DNA of 64,000 bases from Aldehydirespirator sp028819505 (lineage in GTDB: Bacteria; Actinomycetota; Acidimicrobiia; Acidimicrobiales; Aldehydirespiratoraceae). The notes beneath the pieces were generated by a model. The model did not search any database. It saw only the letters and a program-made list of their open reading frames with translations, and had not been told where the DNA came from. Every line of letters begins with the position of its first letter. Positions within the stretch are counted from its first letter, which is position 1. The DNA lies in assembly GCA_965207755.1 (NCBI GenBank), contig OZ242297.1, forward strand, positions 930,001 through 994,000, written 5' to 3'. Of this stretch, positions 44,234-53,811 are shown piece after piece. The position numbers and the translations under genes are program-made.

Positions 44234-45607
44234 GTGACATCGACTTTCGAGAGCTACGCCGGAAGGCTGGAGGCGAGCCTGCTCGTGCCCGAGGGTGTGG
44301 CCCCTGACGCGGTGGCGACCGCGGTCGGCGAGCTCGACGCGGCCGTCGCCGCCGTGGAGGGACACGGCTTCGAGCCCACGCCGTTCGCTCCGGCGCCCGA
44401 GCTGGCCGAGGCGGCCGGGATCGGCGACGCCGAGCTGTGGGTCAAGGACGAGACGGGCAACGTGTCGGGATCGCACAAGGCCCGGCACCTGTTCGGCGTG
44501 GCCCTGGCGCACCGGCTGGGAGATTCCGGCGGCGACGGCCGCGACGCCGCGCCCTACGCCATCGCCAGCTGCGGCAACGCCGCGCTGGCCGCGGCGGTGG
44601 TGGCCCGGGCCGTCGGCCGGCCGATCGACGTGTTCGTGCCGACCTGGGCCAACGAAGCGGTCGTCGACCGCATAACCGGGCTGGGCGGACGGGTGGTGCG
44701 CTGCGAGCGCCGGCCGGGCGTGTCCGGCGACCCCGCCCACCACGCCATGCTGGCCGCCATCGAGGCCGGCGCGGTTCCGTTCTCGTGCCAGGGGACCGAG
44801 ACCCCGGCCACGATCGACGGCGGCCGGACCCTGGCCTGGGAGATGGTCGACGCGCTGATCGAGCACGACGGCTGCGCTCCTGCTCGCCTCGACCGGCTGT
44901 TCGTGCAGGTCGGCGGGGGCGCGCTGGCCACCGCGGCGGTGACCGGGCTGGTCGCGGCGGCGGATCGGGGCGACCTGGCCAGCGTGCCCGTGGTCCATGC
45001 CGTCCAGCCCGAGGGCAACCATCCCCTGGTGCGGGCCTGGGACACGCTGGCGCTCGAGTCGCTCACGCCGGAACGCGCTCCCAACACCCGGGACGGCTCC
45101 TACTTCCTCGACCGGATCGTCCGCGCCCAAGCCATGCCTGAGGGCGCCATGGACAACGGGAGACGGGCCGCGATCGCCGAGTCGATCGGACCGATCGAGG
45201 GCGACCGGCTGCGGGAGCTGACGGATCGGCTGCGCCAAGAACCGGAGCGCTACATGCGGGCGTGGGAGCAGGCGCCGGTGTCGTACGCATCTGGAATCCT
45301 CGACGACATCACCTACGACTGGATCGACATAGTCGAGGCAATGCTGGCGACCGGGGGGTGGCCCCTGGTCGCGTCGGAGGACGACTTCCGTCGAGCGCAT
45401 CGCCTCGCCCACGAGCACACGGCCATCGACGTGTGCCCCACCGGGGCGGCGGGCCTCGGCGGCCTGCTGGCCCTGACCGCGGCCGGCGGCGGCTCCGAGG
45501 CTTCCGCCGTGTCGCCCGGCGAGCGGGTGGCCGTGCTGTTCACCGGGCGGATGCGCCCCGGCGACCCCGACCCGCTGGAGGCCGAGCGAACAGGGAGTGA
45601 CACATGA
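44234..45607 (+). CDS. PLP-dependent fold-type II enzyme (threonine-synthase-like)
   Basis: This 457-residue enzyme has the PLP-lysine motif ETGNVSGSHKARHLFGVAL, the Asn-loop ASCGNAALAAAVVARAVG, VFVPTWANEAVVDRI and the glycine loop VQVGGGALATAAVTGL. The pattern is closest to threonine synthase and threonine dehydratase-like proteins. The substrate is not known. The last codons and stop (GAGCGAACAGGGAGTGACAC) resemble part of the dispersed element, so its tail may also be repeat-derived. GTG 44234 is the likely start. Confidence 0.82.
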   Translation: MTSTFESYAGRLEASLLVPEGVAPDAVATAVGELDAAVAAVEGHGFEPTPFAPAPELAEAAGIGDAELWVKDETGNVSGSHKARHLFGVALAHRLGDSGGDGRDAAPYAIASCGNAALAAAVVARAVGRPIDVFVPTWANEAVVDRITGLGGRVVRCERRPGVSGDPAHHAMLAAIEAGAVPFSCQGTETPATIDGGRTLAWEMVDALIEHDGCAPARLDRLFVQVGGGALATAAVTGLVAAADRGDLASVPVVHAVQPEGNHPLVRAWDTLALESLTPERAPNTRDGSYFLDRIVRAQAMPEGAMDNGRRAAIAESIGPIEGDRLRELTDRLRQEPERYMRAWEQAPVSYASGILDDITYDWIDIVEAMLATGGWPLVASEDDFRRAHRLAHEHTAIDVCPTGAAGLGGLLALTAAGGGSEASAVSPGERVAVLFTGRMRPGDPDPLEAERTGSDT

Positions 45608-45741
45608 GTATCTCGGCGAGGCGCCGAGCGAGGCCGTGGCCCGAGCGGCCCGTGAGCGAAGCGAACAAGAGCGGGAGTGACACCGCTGCGACGCGGCGGC
45701 TACTCGCCCATTCGCGCTCGCTAGAGGCCCACGAGGACTAG
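45604..45741 (+). CDS. Small reading frame made of the dispersed element (45 residues)
   Basis: ATG 45604 overlaps the preceding stop (ATGA) and the frame spans the whole of element copy C to TAG at 45739-45741. The product contains RPWPERPVSEANKSGSD and ends SRSLEAHED, the same frame as the in-frame insertion in the LigD-like protein. Whether it is translated is unknown. Confidence 0.35.
   Translation: MSISARRRARPWPERPVSEANKSGSDTAATRRLLAHSRSLEAHED
45628..45722 (+). repeat. Approximately 95-bp dispersed element, copy C (most complete)
   Basis: Starts GCGAGGCCGTGGCCCGAGCG and ends CCATTCGCGCTCGCT. The ends carry opposed GCGAG/CTCGC steps. It lies between the PLP enzyme and the MarR-like gene. 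Confidence 0.8.
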
Positions 45742-45749
45742 CTGGCGCG

Positions 45750-46292
45750 ATGGCAGCAATGGGGGAGGGGCGACAGGCAGGGAGGGCGCCGCGGTTCGCG
45801 ATCGACTACAAGGCGCTCGAGTCGATCGACCCGTTGCTGGGCAGGCAGCGCCGGCACACCGTCGACGTGCTGATATGGACGCTGCTGGCGGGGCGCCAGA
45901 TCGAGGCGTGGCTGTCTGAGACCCTGGCCGCCCGCCAACTCGACACCTCCGGCTACTTCGCCCTGAGCGCGCTGTGGCTGGTCGGCCCGCCGCACCGGAT
46001 GACCGCGGGCGAACTGGCCCGCCGCATCGTGCAGACCTCGGGCGGGGCCACCAAGACGACGCAGCGCCTGGTCGGCATGGGATTGGTGCGCAAAGTGGCC
46101 GACCCCGACGACGGCCGCCGCAGCCTCCTGGAGCTCACGCCCAAGGGTCTGAGCATGGCCCGGGAGACATTGGACGTGGTGCTCGACGCCTTCGACACCG
46201 AGATCGGCGCCCTCGACGAGGCCGAGCGTGAGGGTGTGGCCGTCGCCGTGCAGCGCCTGGCGGTGGAGCTGAGCGAGCGGCTCAGCCGCTGA
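45750..46292 (+). CDS. MarR-like winged-helix transcriptional regulator
   Basis: This 180-residue protein has the MarR-type winged helix-turn-helix: RMTAGELARRIVQTSGGATK (recognition region), TTQRLVGMGLVRKVADPDDG with the wing DDGRRSLLELTPKG. Helical dimerisation segments flank it. MarR proteins usually repress a nearby gene and respond to a small ligand. The target is not obvious; the PLP enzyme genes upstream are candidates. Its 3' end overlaps the convergent addA-like gene by 11 bp. Confidence 0.85.
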   Translation: MAAMGEGRQAGRAPRFAIDYKALESIDPLLGRQRRHTVDVLIWTLLAGRQIEAWLSETLAARQLDTSGYFALSALWLVGPPHRMTAGELARRIVQTSGGATKTTQRLVGMGLVRKVADPDDGRRSLLELTPKGLSMARETLDVVLDAFDTEIGALDEAEREGVAVAVQRLAVELSERLSR

Positions 46293-49200
46293 GGCCGGCG
46301 GCCGTCGCGGCCGCCTCGTCCACCGCCGCCCGCAGGTCGGGAAGGTCGTGCTCGACCGCTCCGGCCCGGTCGAGGAACACGAACACCATGCGGGCCACCG
46401 GCTCGCCGGTGACCGCCTCCAGCGCGGCCGCGTAGGCCGCGCCCTGCAGCCGGTAGCGGGCCAGCTTGGCGGCGGCGGCGCCGGCACCGCCGATGGCGTC
46501 GGTCTTCCAGTCGACCACCACCAGCCCGTCGGGGCTGCGGTAGACGAGGTCGACGTATCCCTCGACCAGGCGCTCCCCGAACGGCGCGGCCACGAACAGC
46601 TCCCGCCAGTGCTGGCAGGCCGCTGCCTCGCGGGCCACGTCGGTGTCGAGCGCGGCCCGGGCCATGCCGGCCACAATCCCGGACCGGCCGCTGACACCCT
46701 CGGCCGCGGCCTGCCGGTCGGCTAGGGCTTCGAGGCCCTCGCCGGTGGACAGGTCGACGTCTTGGAGCACGCCATGCACAGCCCGGCCCATCGCGGTGCC
46801 GTACCGACCCTTGTTCCAGGGGGGCGCCTCCGCGTCGTCGCGGTCCTTCGCCAGCCCGGGGTCCGTTCCTGGGGGGTCTGTTCCTGGGGGGGCTGTTCCT
46901 GGGGGGTCGGGGCCGCGGTCTGGGTCGTCGCGGCGGGCGCGCCCGCCGCCTGTGGCTGCGTCGCCTCCCGTGTCGCTTGCGCTCGCAAGGCTCGTGGCGG
47001 CCACCGCGAGAGGGATCGAGGCCGCCTCCAGGATGCGCTCGCGCTCGCGTTCCCACTCGTCGCGGTCGGGCAGCGGCACCTGCGGCGCGACGGACGGCGG
47101 GCCTGCGCCGAGGGCCGCAAGGTCCCCCTCGTCGGACGCGTCGAGGAAGGTCGAGCCGTCCACGACCCCGGCTCCCGCCGCGCCCGCGTCGGCGAGGGCC
47201 CATGCCGCCGAGTTCTCCTTCCTGCCGGCCTCGCCGGGATCCCTGCGATGCAGGCTCACCACCAAATGGTCGCGGGCCCGGGTGCAGGCGACGTACAGCA
47301 GCCGGAGGCGCTCATGGGCGTCCATCTGCTCGTCGATCGGCTTCCACGCCTCGTAGTTCTCGGACTCGATCCCTCCCCGCAGCCTCACCACCGGCTCCCC
47401 CGACGCGTCGAAGGCCACCGAAGGCCCGCGGGCCGGCGCGCTGAGCCTGGTGGTCATGCCCGACAGGACCACCACGGGGAACTCGAGGCCCTTGGCGGCG
47501 TGCACGGTGAGGATGCGCACGCTGTCGTCGTCGGTCTCGGGCAGGATCGTCTCGGTCACCCGGGCGTTGTCGGCGCCCTGCAGCCGGGCCCAAGCCAGGT
47601 AGTCGCGCAGGTTGGTGCCGCCGGCGTCGGCCCAGGCTCGGGCCTGGTCGATCACGAACCTGAGCCGCCGCCACACGTCGCGCGGCCGCCCGCCGGCCAC
47701 CGCGGTCTCGAAGGCGCCGCGCTCGCGGACCAGCCGGTCGATCAGGGCGGGCGGGCTGGTCCAGCGCTTGGCCCGGTGGAGCTCGGCGAGGTGGGCGATC
47801 CCCTCGGCCACCGGGTGGTCCGCCGGCGCGTCCTCGGGCAGCCTGCGGAGCAGCGAGAACCTGCCCCGGAAGGCCAGGCGCCAGTGAGCCAGGTCGTCGT
47901 CGCCGCAGCCGTAGAGCGGTGAGCGCAGGGCGGCGACCAGGGCCAGTTCGTCGGTGGGGTCGGCCACAGCCTGGAGGGCCGACAGCACGTCACGCACCTC
48001 ACGGGTGCTGTACACCAGCGACGAGGACTCGGCCCGGTATCCGATCCCGGCCGCGTCGAGGGCGTCCTCGAGGGCGCCCAGGCTGAGCCGGGACGGGATG
48101 AGGATGGCGATGTCCCCCAGCCGGGCCGGTCGGGGCGCCGGCTCGGCCGGCGACCCCCCATCGACGTCCCACCGGTCCCGCAGGGCCGCGGCCACGACCT
48201 GAGTCACCGACTCGGCCTCCCGGCGGCGCAGCTCGGCGGCGAAGGCCCGGCCCGCGATTTGGATCGGTTGCGTGCCCAGGACCGTCACCGCAGGCCCCCG
48301 CGGGACCGGCTCGCGGACCGCGCCCAGCGGCGCGTACTCGGGCTGGCTGCCCTCCGCCGGCTGGATCAGCTCGCCGAACACGGCGTTGACCCAGTCGATG
48401 ATCGGCCGCGCCGAGCGGAAATTCGTCGCCAGACCCTCGATCCGTCCCCGGTCCTGGCCGCTCGTCCAGTCTCGGGCCTCCAGGAACGTGGCGATGTCGG
48501 CCCGGCGGAAGCGGTAGATCGACTGCTTGGGGTCGCCGACGAAGAACAGGCGGCCCGGATCGGGGGCCATCTCGGCCCAGCCGGCCGTGGCCGGGGCGGG
48601 GTCGCCGCAGCCCAGCAGCGCGGCCAGCTCGACCTGTATCGGGTCGGTGTCCTGGAACTCGTCGATGAGCAGGCGCCGGTAGTGGTCGCGCAACGCCGCC
48701 CGCACCGCCGGCCCGTGGGTGTCGTGGCGCAGCACCTGGCGGGCCCGGACCAGCAGATCGTGGAACTCGAGGCGTCCCCGGGCTCGCCGCTCCTCCGCCG
48801 CGCTCAGCGTGAAGGCGGCCAGCCGGGCCACGAGGCGCCTCAACGCAGCCTCCGCAGCCGATCGGAGCGCACGCTCGCAGACCGCCTTCATGCGCTTGAT
48901 GGCGTCGCGGGCGTTCTGGACCTGGCCGTCCCAGCTGCCGGCCTTGCCGAGATTGGCGCCCTTGCATTCCCGCTCCAGGGCCAGCAGAGCCTCGATTTGG
49001 TCGGTGCGGCCGGCCGCGGCCGCCTCGGTGGGCGCGGCCTCGCCGGTCAGGGCCAGCAGCCGGCGGCGGTGCTTGGCGATCGTGTCGATGCGGGCCAGGA
49101 GCTTGTCTGCGGGATCCGTGCAGAAGGCGCGGATGCCGGCCAGCAGGTCGAGCGACTCGATGGTTTCGGTGACATCGACGGGCGGAAGATCGGGCTCACG

Positions 49201-49779
49201 CTGGAAGTCCCAGCCCTCGAGGCGGTCCCAGTTCTCGTCCAGCTGCACGGCCAGGGCCCGGATATGCTTGAGCGACACGCCCTGCACCTCCAGTCCCAGC
49301 AGTGTCGGACCCATGGCGGGCTCGTCGAGGAGCACTTCGAGAAAGTCGCGCCAGCGGAGGTCGAACTCGATCTGCGAGCCGATGTCGTCGAGCACCTCGA
49401 CGCTGGGCGGCAGCCCCGCCTCCACGGGATGCTCGCTCAGCAGCCTCTGCGCGAAGGAGTGCAGCGTCCCCACCGCGGCGCCGTCGAGCTGCCGGAGCGC
49501 GGCCTCCGCCACCTCCGCCCCCAGGGCGCCTTGAACGTCGGGGCTGTGCAGCCGGTCCCGGATCCGGTCCCGCAGCTCGGCGCCGGCCTTCTCGGTGAAA
49601 GTGATGGCGGCGATGTTCTCCATGGCCACGCCGGAACCGATCAGCGCGACGACCCGCTCGACCAGAGCCCGGGTCTTGCCCGACCCCGCGCCGGCCTCCA
49701 CGAACAGCGTGCTGTCGAGGTCGGCAGCGATCCGGTCGCGGGCCGCCTGATCGGCCAGCGGCGGCGTGGCGGCGGTCAT
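46282..49779 (-). CDS. AddA-like UvrD/RecB-family helicase-nuclease
   Basis: This 1165-residue superfamily 1 helicase has Walker A VEAGAGSGKTRALVERV, Walker B LLIDEFQDTDPIQVELAAL, the motif VLTVHAAKGLEFPVVVLSG and a C-terminal RecB-type nuclease (GYVDLVYRSPDGLVVVDWKT). It should resect double-strand DNA ends together with the partner encoded upstream, feeding homologous recombination. ATG overlaps the partner stop by 4 nt. A low-complexity stretch (PPGTAPPGTDPPGTDPG) separates the helicase and nuclease parts. Confidence 0.9.
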   Translation of the reverse strand: MTAATPPLADQAARDRIAADLDSTLFVEAGAGSGKTRALVERVVALIGSGVAMENIAAITFTEKAGAELRDRIRDRLHSPDVQGALGAEVAEAALRQLDGAAVGTLHSFAQRLLSEHPVEAGLPPSVEVLDDIGSQIEFDLRWRDFLEVLLDEPAMGPTLLGLEVQGVSLKHIRALAVQLDENWDRLEGWDFQREPDLPPVDVTETIESLDLLAGIRAFCTDPADKLLARIDTIAKHRRRLLALTGEAAPTEAAAAGRTDQIEALLALERECKGANLGKAGSWDGQVQNARDAIKRMKAVCERALRSAAEAALRRLVARLAAFTLSAAEERRARGRLEFHDLLVRARQVLRHDTHGPAVRAALRDHYRRLLIDEFQDTDPIQVELAALLGCGDPAPATAGWAEMAPDPGRLFFVGDPKQSIYRFRRADIATFLEARDWTSGQDRGRIEGLATNFRSARPIIDWVNAVFGELIQPAEGSQPEYAPLGAVREPVPRGPAVTVLGTQPIQIAGRAFAAELRRREAESVTQVVAAALRDRWDVDGGSPAEPAPRPARLGDIAILIPSRLSLGALEDALDAAGIGYRAESSSLVYSTREVRDVLSALQAVADPTDELALVAALRSPLYGCGDDDLAHWRLAFRGRFSLLRRLPEDAPADHPVAEGIAHLAELHRAKRWTSPPALIDRLVRERGAFETAVAGGRPRDVWRRLRFVIDQARAWADAGGTNLRDYLAWARLQGADNARVTETILPETDDDSVRILTVHAAKGLEFPVVVLSGMTTRLSAPARGPSVAFDASGEPVVRLRGGIESENYEAWKPIDEQMDAHERLRLLYVACTRARDHLVVSLHRRDPGEAGRKENSAAWALADAGAAGAGVVDGSTFLDASDEGDLAALGAGPPSVAPQVPLPDRDEWERERERILEAASIPLAVAATSLASASDTGGDAATGGGRARRDDPDRGPDPPGTAPPGTDPPGTDPGLAKDRDDAEAPPWNKGRYGTAMGRAVHGVLQDVDLSTGEGLEALADRQAAAEGVSGRSGIVAGMARAALDTDVAREAAACQHWRELFVAAPFGERLVEGYVDLVYRSPDGLVVVDWKTDAIGGAGAAAAKLARYRLQGAAYAAALEAVTGEPVARMVFVFLDRAGAVEHDLPDLRAAVDEAAATAAGLSG

Positions 49780-52700
49780 CGCGGCGCTCCCTCGGTGCTC
49801 CGGGGGGCCTCGGAGGGTTCGCGGTCGGGATGCACCAGGTCGAGGTAGCGGGACAGGGCCGGATCGTCACGCTTGCGCTGGAAGTCGCGCCACTGGTCGC
49901 GGGTGCCCATGCCGTCGGGGTCGCAGTAGCCGCACGGGACCCACGGCCTCCACACCGGCTCGTCGGGATGCAGCGGGAACAGGCCGTCACCGACCCCGTC
50001 GACGATGGCGTTCACCGCAGCGAGAACCTGCCGGCGAGCGGCGTTGGTGGCGTAGCCGACATCGCTGAACTGCCCCTTGGCCGACACGAACCAGTAGGCG
50101 CCGTGCCCGTCGGCGGTGTCCGTGACGCCGAGCAGGCCGCGAGCCGCGAGGTCGTAGAGGACGAGTTGGAGACGCTGGCCGCCCAGCGTCGGGTCGTCGG
50201 GGCCGAGCTTCTCGTAGGCGCGGGCCGAGCCCGCCTTGTAGTCGACCACCAGCAGGCCGCCGTGCGGGGTCGCGTCGACGCGGTCGATCGACCCCCGGAC
50301 GCTCATCGACCGACCGTCGCCGATTTCGACGCTGACGGGGCCGCTCTCGCTGTGGGGCATCCCGAAGCCGAGCTCCACCGCCGCGGGCTGCGATCCATAA
50401 TGGGCGCGTTGCTCGTCGTCGAAGTCGAGGAAGCGGACGAGGTCGGCGAGGATCTGCCGGCGGTCGTGCGCCCAGTAGAGGCGGCGCCCGACCAGGCCCC
50501 GCGCCGCGAGCCGGTCGCACTCCTGTTCCCCGACGGCGAGCAGGTGGGTCCGCCACGACTCGGGCCAGCGCGCCCCGGGCGCGGGCACGGCGCCCTCGGC
50601 GATGGCCTCGGCCAGCCAGCGCTCGAGTATCCGGTGTACGAGGCTGCCGCGCTCCAGCGGGCTGATGCGATGCTCGTCGTCGGCGTCGTCGATGGCCTCG
50701 ACCCTCAGGACGTGGCGCATGAAGTAGGCGTGGGGGCACCCGGCCCACATCTCCAGCCGCGAGGCGGAGGTCGTCTCGTCGCCGCCGGCCGGGTGGGCCA
50801 GGACGGCCCCCCGGAGGTCGCCGGCCGGCAGGTTGCCGTCGAACCGGGTGAGCCGAGACGACATGCGGGCCCGGCGCAGCTCGATGCCCCGCAGCAGCTC
50901 CGGGCGCCGTCGCACACTTGGAATCCGGGCCAGCCCGCTCCATCCGCCGGCGGTGCGGGCGCGGTCGTCGTGCCAGTCGAGCACGCACCGGGTGTCGTAC
51001 TCCTGAGCGTGGGCCGGGAACCCGGTGCGGCGCAGTCCGGCCACGAACGACGGCACTACCTCGGCTTCGCCCGCCTCCTCGGTCAGCCAGCGGCTCGGCG
51101 ACCGGTCCGCGGCCCGGCGGAGGTCGCCGCGGGGGTGCAGCAGCAGCGACCGCCCCGCGGCGGCCACCACCGCCAGCAGCGCCCGGTGGTCGTCCCCGGG
51201 ACGGTCGGCTCTGGCGGGCAGGTCGCCGCCGGCCACCAGCCGCTCCCGGTCCGGCAGCAGGGCGTCGTCGTTGCGGCGGGCGGGGAAGGTTCCCTCGGCC
51301 ATGCCGCACACGACGGCCAGGTCGAGTTCCACCCCGAGCGCCAGGCCGACCGGGCCGACCAGCACACCCGCGCCGAGGTGCCCGTGCCGGTGCGCGGCCC
51401 CCTCCAACTCGAGCCTCAGCGCCCGCCCGAAGGCGGCCACCGAGGGCTCGTCGTCGCTGCCGTCGAGGTCGCCGAGACGGCTGACGGCCCGGTCCACCCT
51501 CTCGGCCATCTGCCGCTCCTCCTCCGGCCAGCTGCGGCGCATCCGCCCGCCGAGGTACTTCTGGATGAGCTTCTGGCACCAGCCTGCAAGCTCCGCCCAG
51601 GTGCGCGGCGCCGGGCGGGGATCGAGGTTGGCATGGAGCTCCTCGACGAAGCTCAGCAGCTCCAGCGAGCGCTCGGCGCTGCGCCGGTGCCGGTCGCCGC
51701 GCCATGCCTGCTCCTCGTCGGCGGCGTGATGGTCGGCCTCGGCGGTGCAGTCCTCGGCGTACCGGGTGAGCCTGCGTCTCCAGCTGTCGATCCCGGACTC
51801 CACCCGGGCTGCTCGGGCCTCCCGCTCCCAGGCCGCACTCGGCACTCCCTGCCAGCTGCGGCGAGCCGCCGGCCCGTCGCCGCCGGCCTCGCCGTCGGAT
51901 CCGCCGCCATCCGGCCCGTCGCCGTCGGGTCTGCCGCCGTCTGGCCTGTCGCCGCCTGGTCTGTCGCCGCCGGGTCTGTCGCCGTCGGGTCTGCCGCCAT
52001 CCGGCCCGTCGCCGTCGGGTCTGCCGCCGTCTGGCCTGTCGCCGCCTGGTCTGTCGCCGTCTGGTCTGTCGCCGTCTGGTCTGTCGCCGTCTGGTCTGTC
52101 GCCGCCGGGTCTGCCGCCATCCGGCCCGTCGCCGCCGGGTCTGCCGCCATCCGGCCCGTCGCCGCCGGGTCTGCCGCCATCCGGCCCGTCGCCGCCGGGT
52201 CTGCCGCCATCCGGCCCGTCGCCGCTGGCTTCGCCGTCGGGTTTGCCGCCATCTGGGTCGTCGGGCCGTCTGACGCTCACCGGGGCGCCGGCCAGCCACG
52301 CCATCACGACACGCCGCGAGAACCCGCGGTCTCGCAGGGCCAGCGTGTCCAGCAGCGACCGCCCCAGCAGCGACGTCTCCACCGTCCGCGAGGTGGCGCC
52401 GCAGCGCGGGATGCCGGCCGCGTCGAGCGCATCGCTGATCAGGCGCACGTAGGGGCTCTCGACGCCGTAGACGATGGCGCACCGGCCCAGCGGCGTGCCG
52501 GCTCGGGCCGCCTCGACCACAGCCCGCACGGCGTGGCGCACCTCGTCGTCGGCGTCGGAGACGCTGAGTGCCTCCACCGTGGCCGACGCCCCGGCACGCC
52601 CGCCTCTCCGTGCCGGGGCGTCGAGCTCGGCGCCGAGCCTGCCAACCGAGGCGGCCACCGCCGCGTCGGCGTCCTCGGCGCCTGTCGCGCCCGCGACGAT

Positions 52701-53360
52701 CGTGATGTCCGTCGCCTCGCCGACCGCTCGCAGCAGGCCGGCCTGGCTGTCCGTGATCCTCTGCGGCAGGAACACGATCACCGGGCCGAGCCGGCGCGCC
52801 ACGGCCAACGGATCGGCCCGCACCGCCGCGACCGCAGCCCACGAGAGTTGCTGCTCGTTGCTGAAGCCTGCTTCGAGGTCGGCCGCGACCTGTTGATGGA
52901 TCCTCACCACGTCGGCAGCCCGCGGCGACTGCGCAGCCAGCGCCCGAAGCTGCCCGCCAGTGAGTTCGGACAGCTCGCGGTGGGCTCGGGTGAGGGCCCG
53001 CTCGGTGGCCGGATGGGTCTCCACGCCCCGGAAATGCCCGGGATCGCGCCGCAGCACGGTGCGGACCGCGGCGGCGATGACCGTCATGGTCACTCCCCGG
53101 CGCCCCTCGGCGGCCATCTCGGCCCCTCCGAGGCGTTCGGCGAGGTCGTAGGGGGTGTGGAAGGCGACGGCGGCCACCCCCCGAGTGCCGTTATGCTCGC
53201 GCCGTCCCAACGCCCGGCGGGCCGCCAACCCCACGTAATGGTTGGGCACCACGACAGTGACCGGGGCGAGCAGGTCGCCGTCCTTGGCCCGCGCCACGGC
53301 CTCCGCCAGCGCCTCGTGGGCGGGCGGGCCGTAGCCCGTGGTCACGCATCGCATCGCCAT
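49776..53360 (-). CDS. AddB-like nuclease subunit with glycine/aspartate-rich insertion
   Basis: This 1194-residue partner of the AddA-like helicase has a degenerate helicase part (Walker A replaced by TGYGPPAHEAL) and a C-terminal RecB-type nuclease: GCPHAYFMRHVLRVE, LLVVDYKAGSARAYEKL and CGYCDPDG. The C-terminal cysteines with GCPHAY suggest the iron-sulfur staple known from AddB. Residues about 370-490 are a repetitive insertion of GGDGPDGGRP-like decapeptides absent from ordinary AddB. ATG 53360 is chosen because TAGGGT lies seven bases upstream; GTG 53369 would sit inside the promoter. Confidence 0.82.
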   Translation of the reverse strand: MAMRCVTTGYGPPAHEALAEAVARAKDGDLLAPVTVVVPNHYVGLAARRALGRREHNGTRGVAAVAFHTPYDLAERLGGAEMAAEGRRGVTMTVIAAAVRTVLRRDPGHFRGVETHPATERALTRAHRELSELTGGQLRALAAQSPRAADVVRIHQQVAADLEAGFSNEQQLSWAAVAAVRADPLAVARRLGPVIVFLPQRITDSQAGLLRAVGEATDITIVAGATGAEDADAAVAASVGRLGAELDAPARRGGRAGASATVEALSVSDADDEVRHAVRAVVEAARAGTPLGRCAIVYGVESPYVRLISDALDAAGIPRCGATSRTVETSLLGRSLLDTLALRDRGFSRRVVMAWLAGAPVSVRRPDDPDGGKPDGEASGDGPDGGRPGGDGPDGGRPGGDGPDGGRPGGDGPDGGRPGGDRPDGDRPDGDRPDGDRPGGDRPDGGRPDGDGPDGGRPDGDRPGGDRPGGDRPDGGRPDGDGPDGGGSDGEAGGDGPAARRSWQGVPSAAWEREARAARVESGIDSWRRRLTRYAEDCTAEADHHAADEEQAWRGDRHRRSAERSLELLSFVEELHANLDPRPAPRTWAELAGWCQKLIQKYLGGRMRRSWPEEERQMAERVDRAVSRLGDLDGSDDEPSVAAFGRALRLELEGAAHRHGHLGAGVLVGPVGLALGVELDLAVVCGMAEGTFPARRNDDALLPDRERLVAGGDLPARADRPGDDHRALLAVVAAAGRSLLLHPRGDLRRAADRSPSRWLTEEAGEAEVVPSFVAGLRRTGFPAHAQEYDTRCVLDWHDDRARTAGGWSGLARIPSVRRRPELLRGIELRRARMSSRLTRFDGNLPAGDLRGAVLAHPAGGDETTSASRLEMWAGCPHAYFMRHVLRVEAIDDADDEHRISPLERGSLVHRILERWLAEAIAEGAVPAPGARWPESWRTHLLAVGEQECDRLAARGLVGRRLYWAHDRRQILADLVRFLDFDDEQRAHYGSQPAAVELGFGMPHSESGPVSVEIGDGRSMSVRGSIDRVDATPHGGLLVVDYKAGSARAYEKLGPDDPTLGGQRLQLVLYDLAARGLLGVTDTADGHGAYWFVSAKGQFSDVGYATNAARRQVLAAVNAIVDGVGDGLFPLHPDEPVWRPWVPCGYCDPDGMGTRDQWRDFQRKRDDPALSRYLDLVHPDREPSEAPRSTEGAPR
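51899..52250. repeat. 15/30-bp tandem repeats encoding a Gly/Asp/Pro-rich insertion in addB
   Basis: Units such as CTGCCGCCATCCGGCCCGTC and CTGTCGCCGTCTGGTCTGTC alternate for about 350 bp. On the minus strand they encode GGDGPDGGRP and GDRPDGDRPD decapeptides, with perfect 30-bp units near 52099-52220. Confidence 0.9.
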
Positions 53361-53367
53361 AGAGCGC

Positions 53368-53373
53368 ACCCTA
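53368..53373 (-). promoter_or_regulatory. -10 box of the addB-addA operon (leaderless)
   Basis: TAGGGT on the minus strand, seven bases, then ATG 53360. Confidence 0.5.
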
Positions 53374-53426
53374 CGGCAGCGGTATGACAGCAGGACGGTC
53401 GGTTCTCGGGTGGCGAAGTCCGCGGC

Positions 53427-53477
53427 CGAACTTCAATGGGTTAACCACCTCAGAGGTGGTTAACTGCTTAGAGTTCG
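53427..53477. repeat. 51-bp palindromic repeat, copy 4 (one arm degraded)
   Basis: CGAACTTCAATGGGTTAACC... pairs over ten core base pairs (GTTAACCACC with GGTGGTTAAC) around loop TCAGA. The outer right arm has diverged. It marks the left limit of a region of gene remnants. Confidence 0.75.
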
Positions 53478-53538
53478 TCGAGTGACAGGCGTCGGACAAC
53501 CTGCGGGGCCATGTGCCGGCTGAGGAGTTCGACTCTGC

Positions 53539-53772
53539 ATGATGGCCGCTTGGACGAACGACCGCTGGGTGTCGACCCAGCACCGGGTGATCGTGCCGGA
53601 CGATGTCACCGGCGACCGCATCTCGGTCGCCTTCTTCCACCAGCCCGCCCACGACGCCCTCATCGAGTGCATCCCCACCTGCACCTCGCCCGACGACCCG
53701 CCCCGCCACGAGCCGGTCACCTCCGGCGAATGGATCCGCATGATGATCGAGAAGACCACCACCTACGCCTGA
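53539..53772 (+). pseudogene. 3' remnant of an isopenicillin-N-synthase-like 2OG-Fe(II) oxygenase
   Basis: The 77-codon frame AAWTNDRWVSTQHRVIVP ... ISVAFFHQPAHDALIECIPT and PVTSGEWIRM matches only the C-terminal quarter of the isopenicillin-N-synthase-like oxygenases, including the HRV histidine (an iron ligand) and the R-x-S 2-oxoglutarate site. The N-terminal three quarters are missing and an in-frame stop lies a few codons upstream. It is probably not functional. Confidence 0.7.
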
Positions 53773-53811
53773 ACGGCCAACTACGCGGGTGGGCGCACCT
53801 CCGGACGCGTT

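Noticed and set aside
49830..53387. Very long plus-strand frame opposite the addB-like gene
   Set aside because: The minus strand encodes RecB-type nuclease motifs; the plus product is repetitive and without domains.
53371..53709. Minus-strand frame over the oxygenase remnant
   Set aside because: The plus strand matches a known oxygenase C-terminus; the minus frame includes the palindrome and has no domain.
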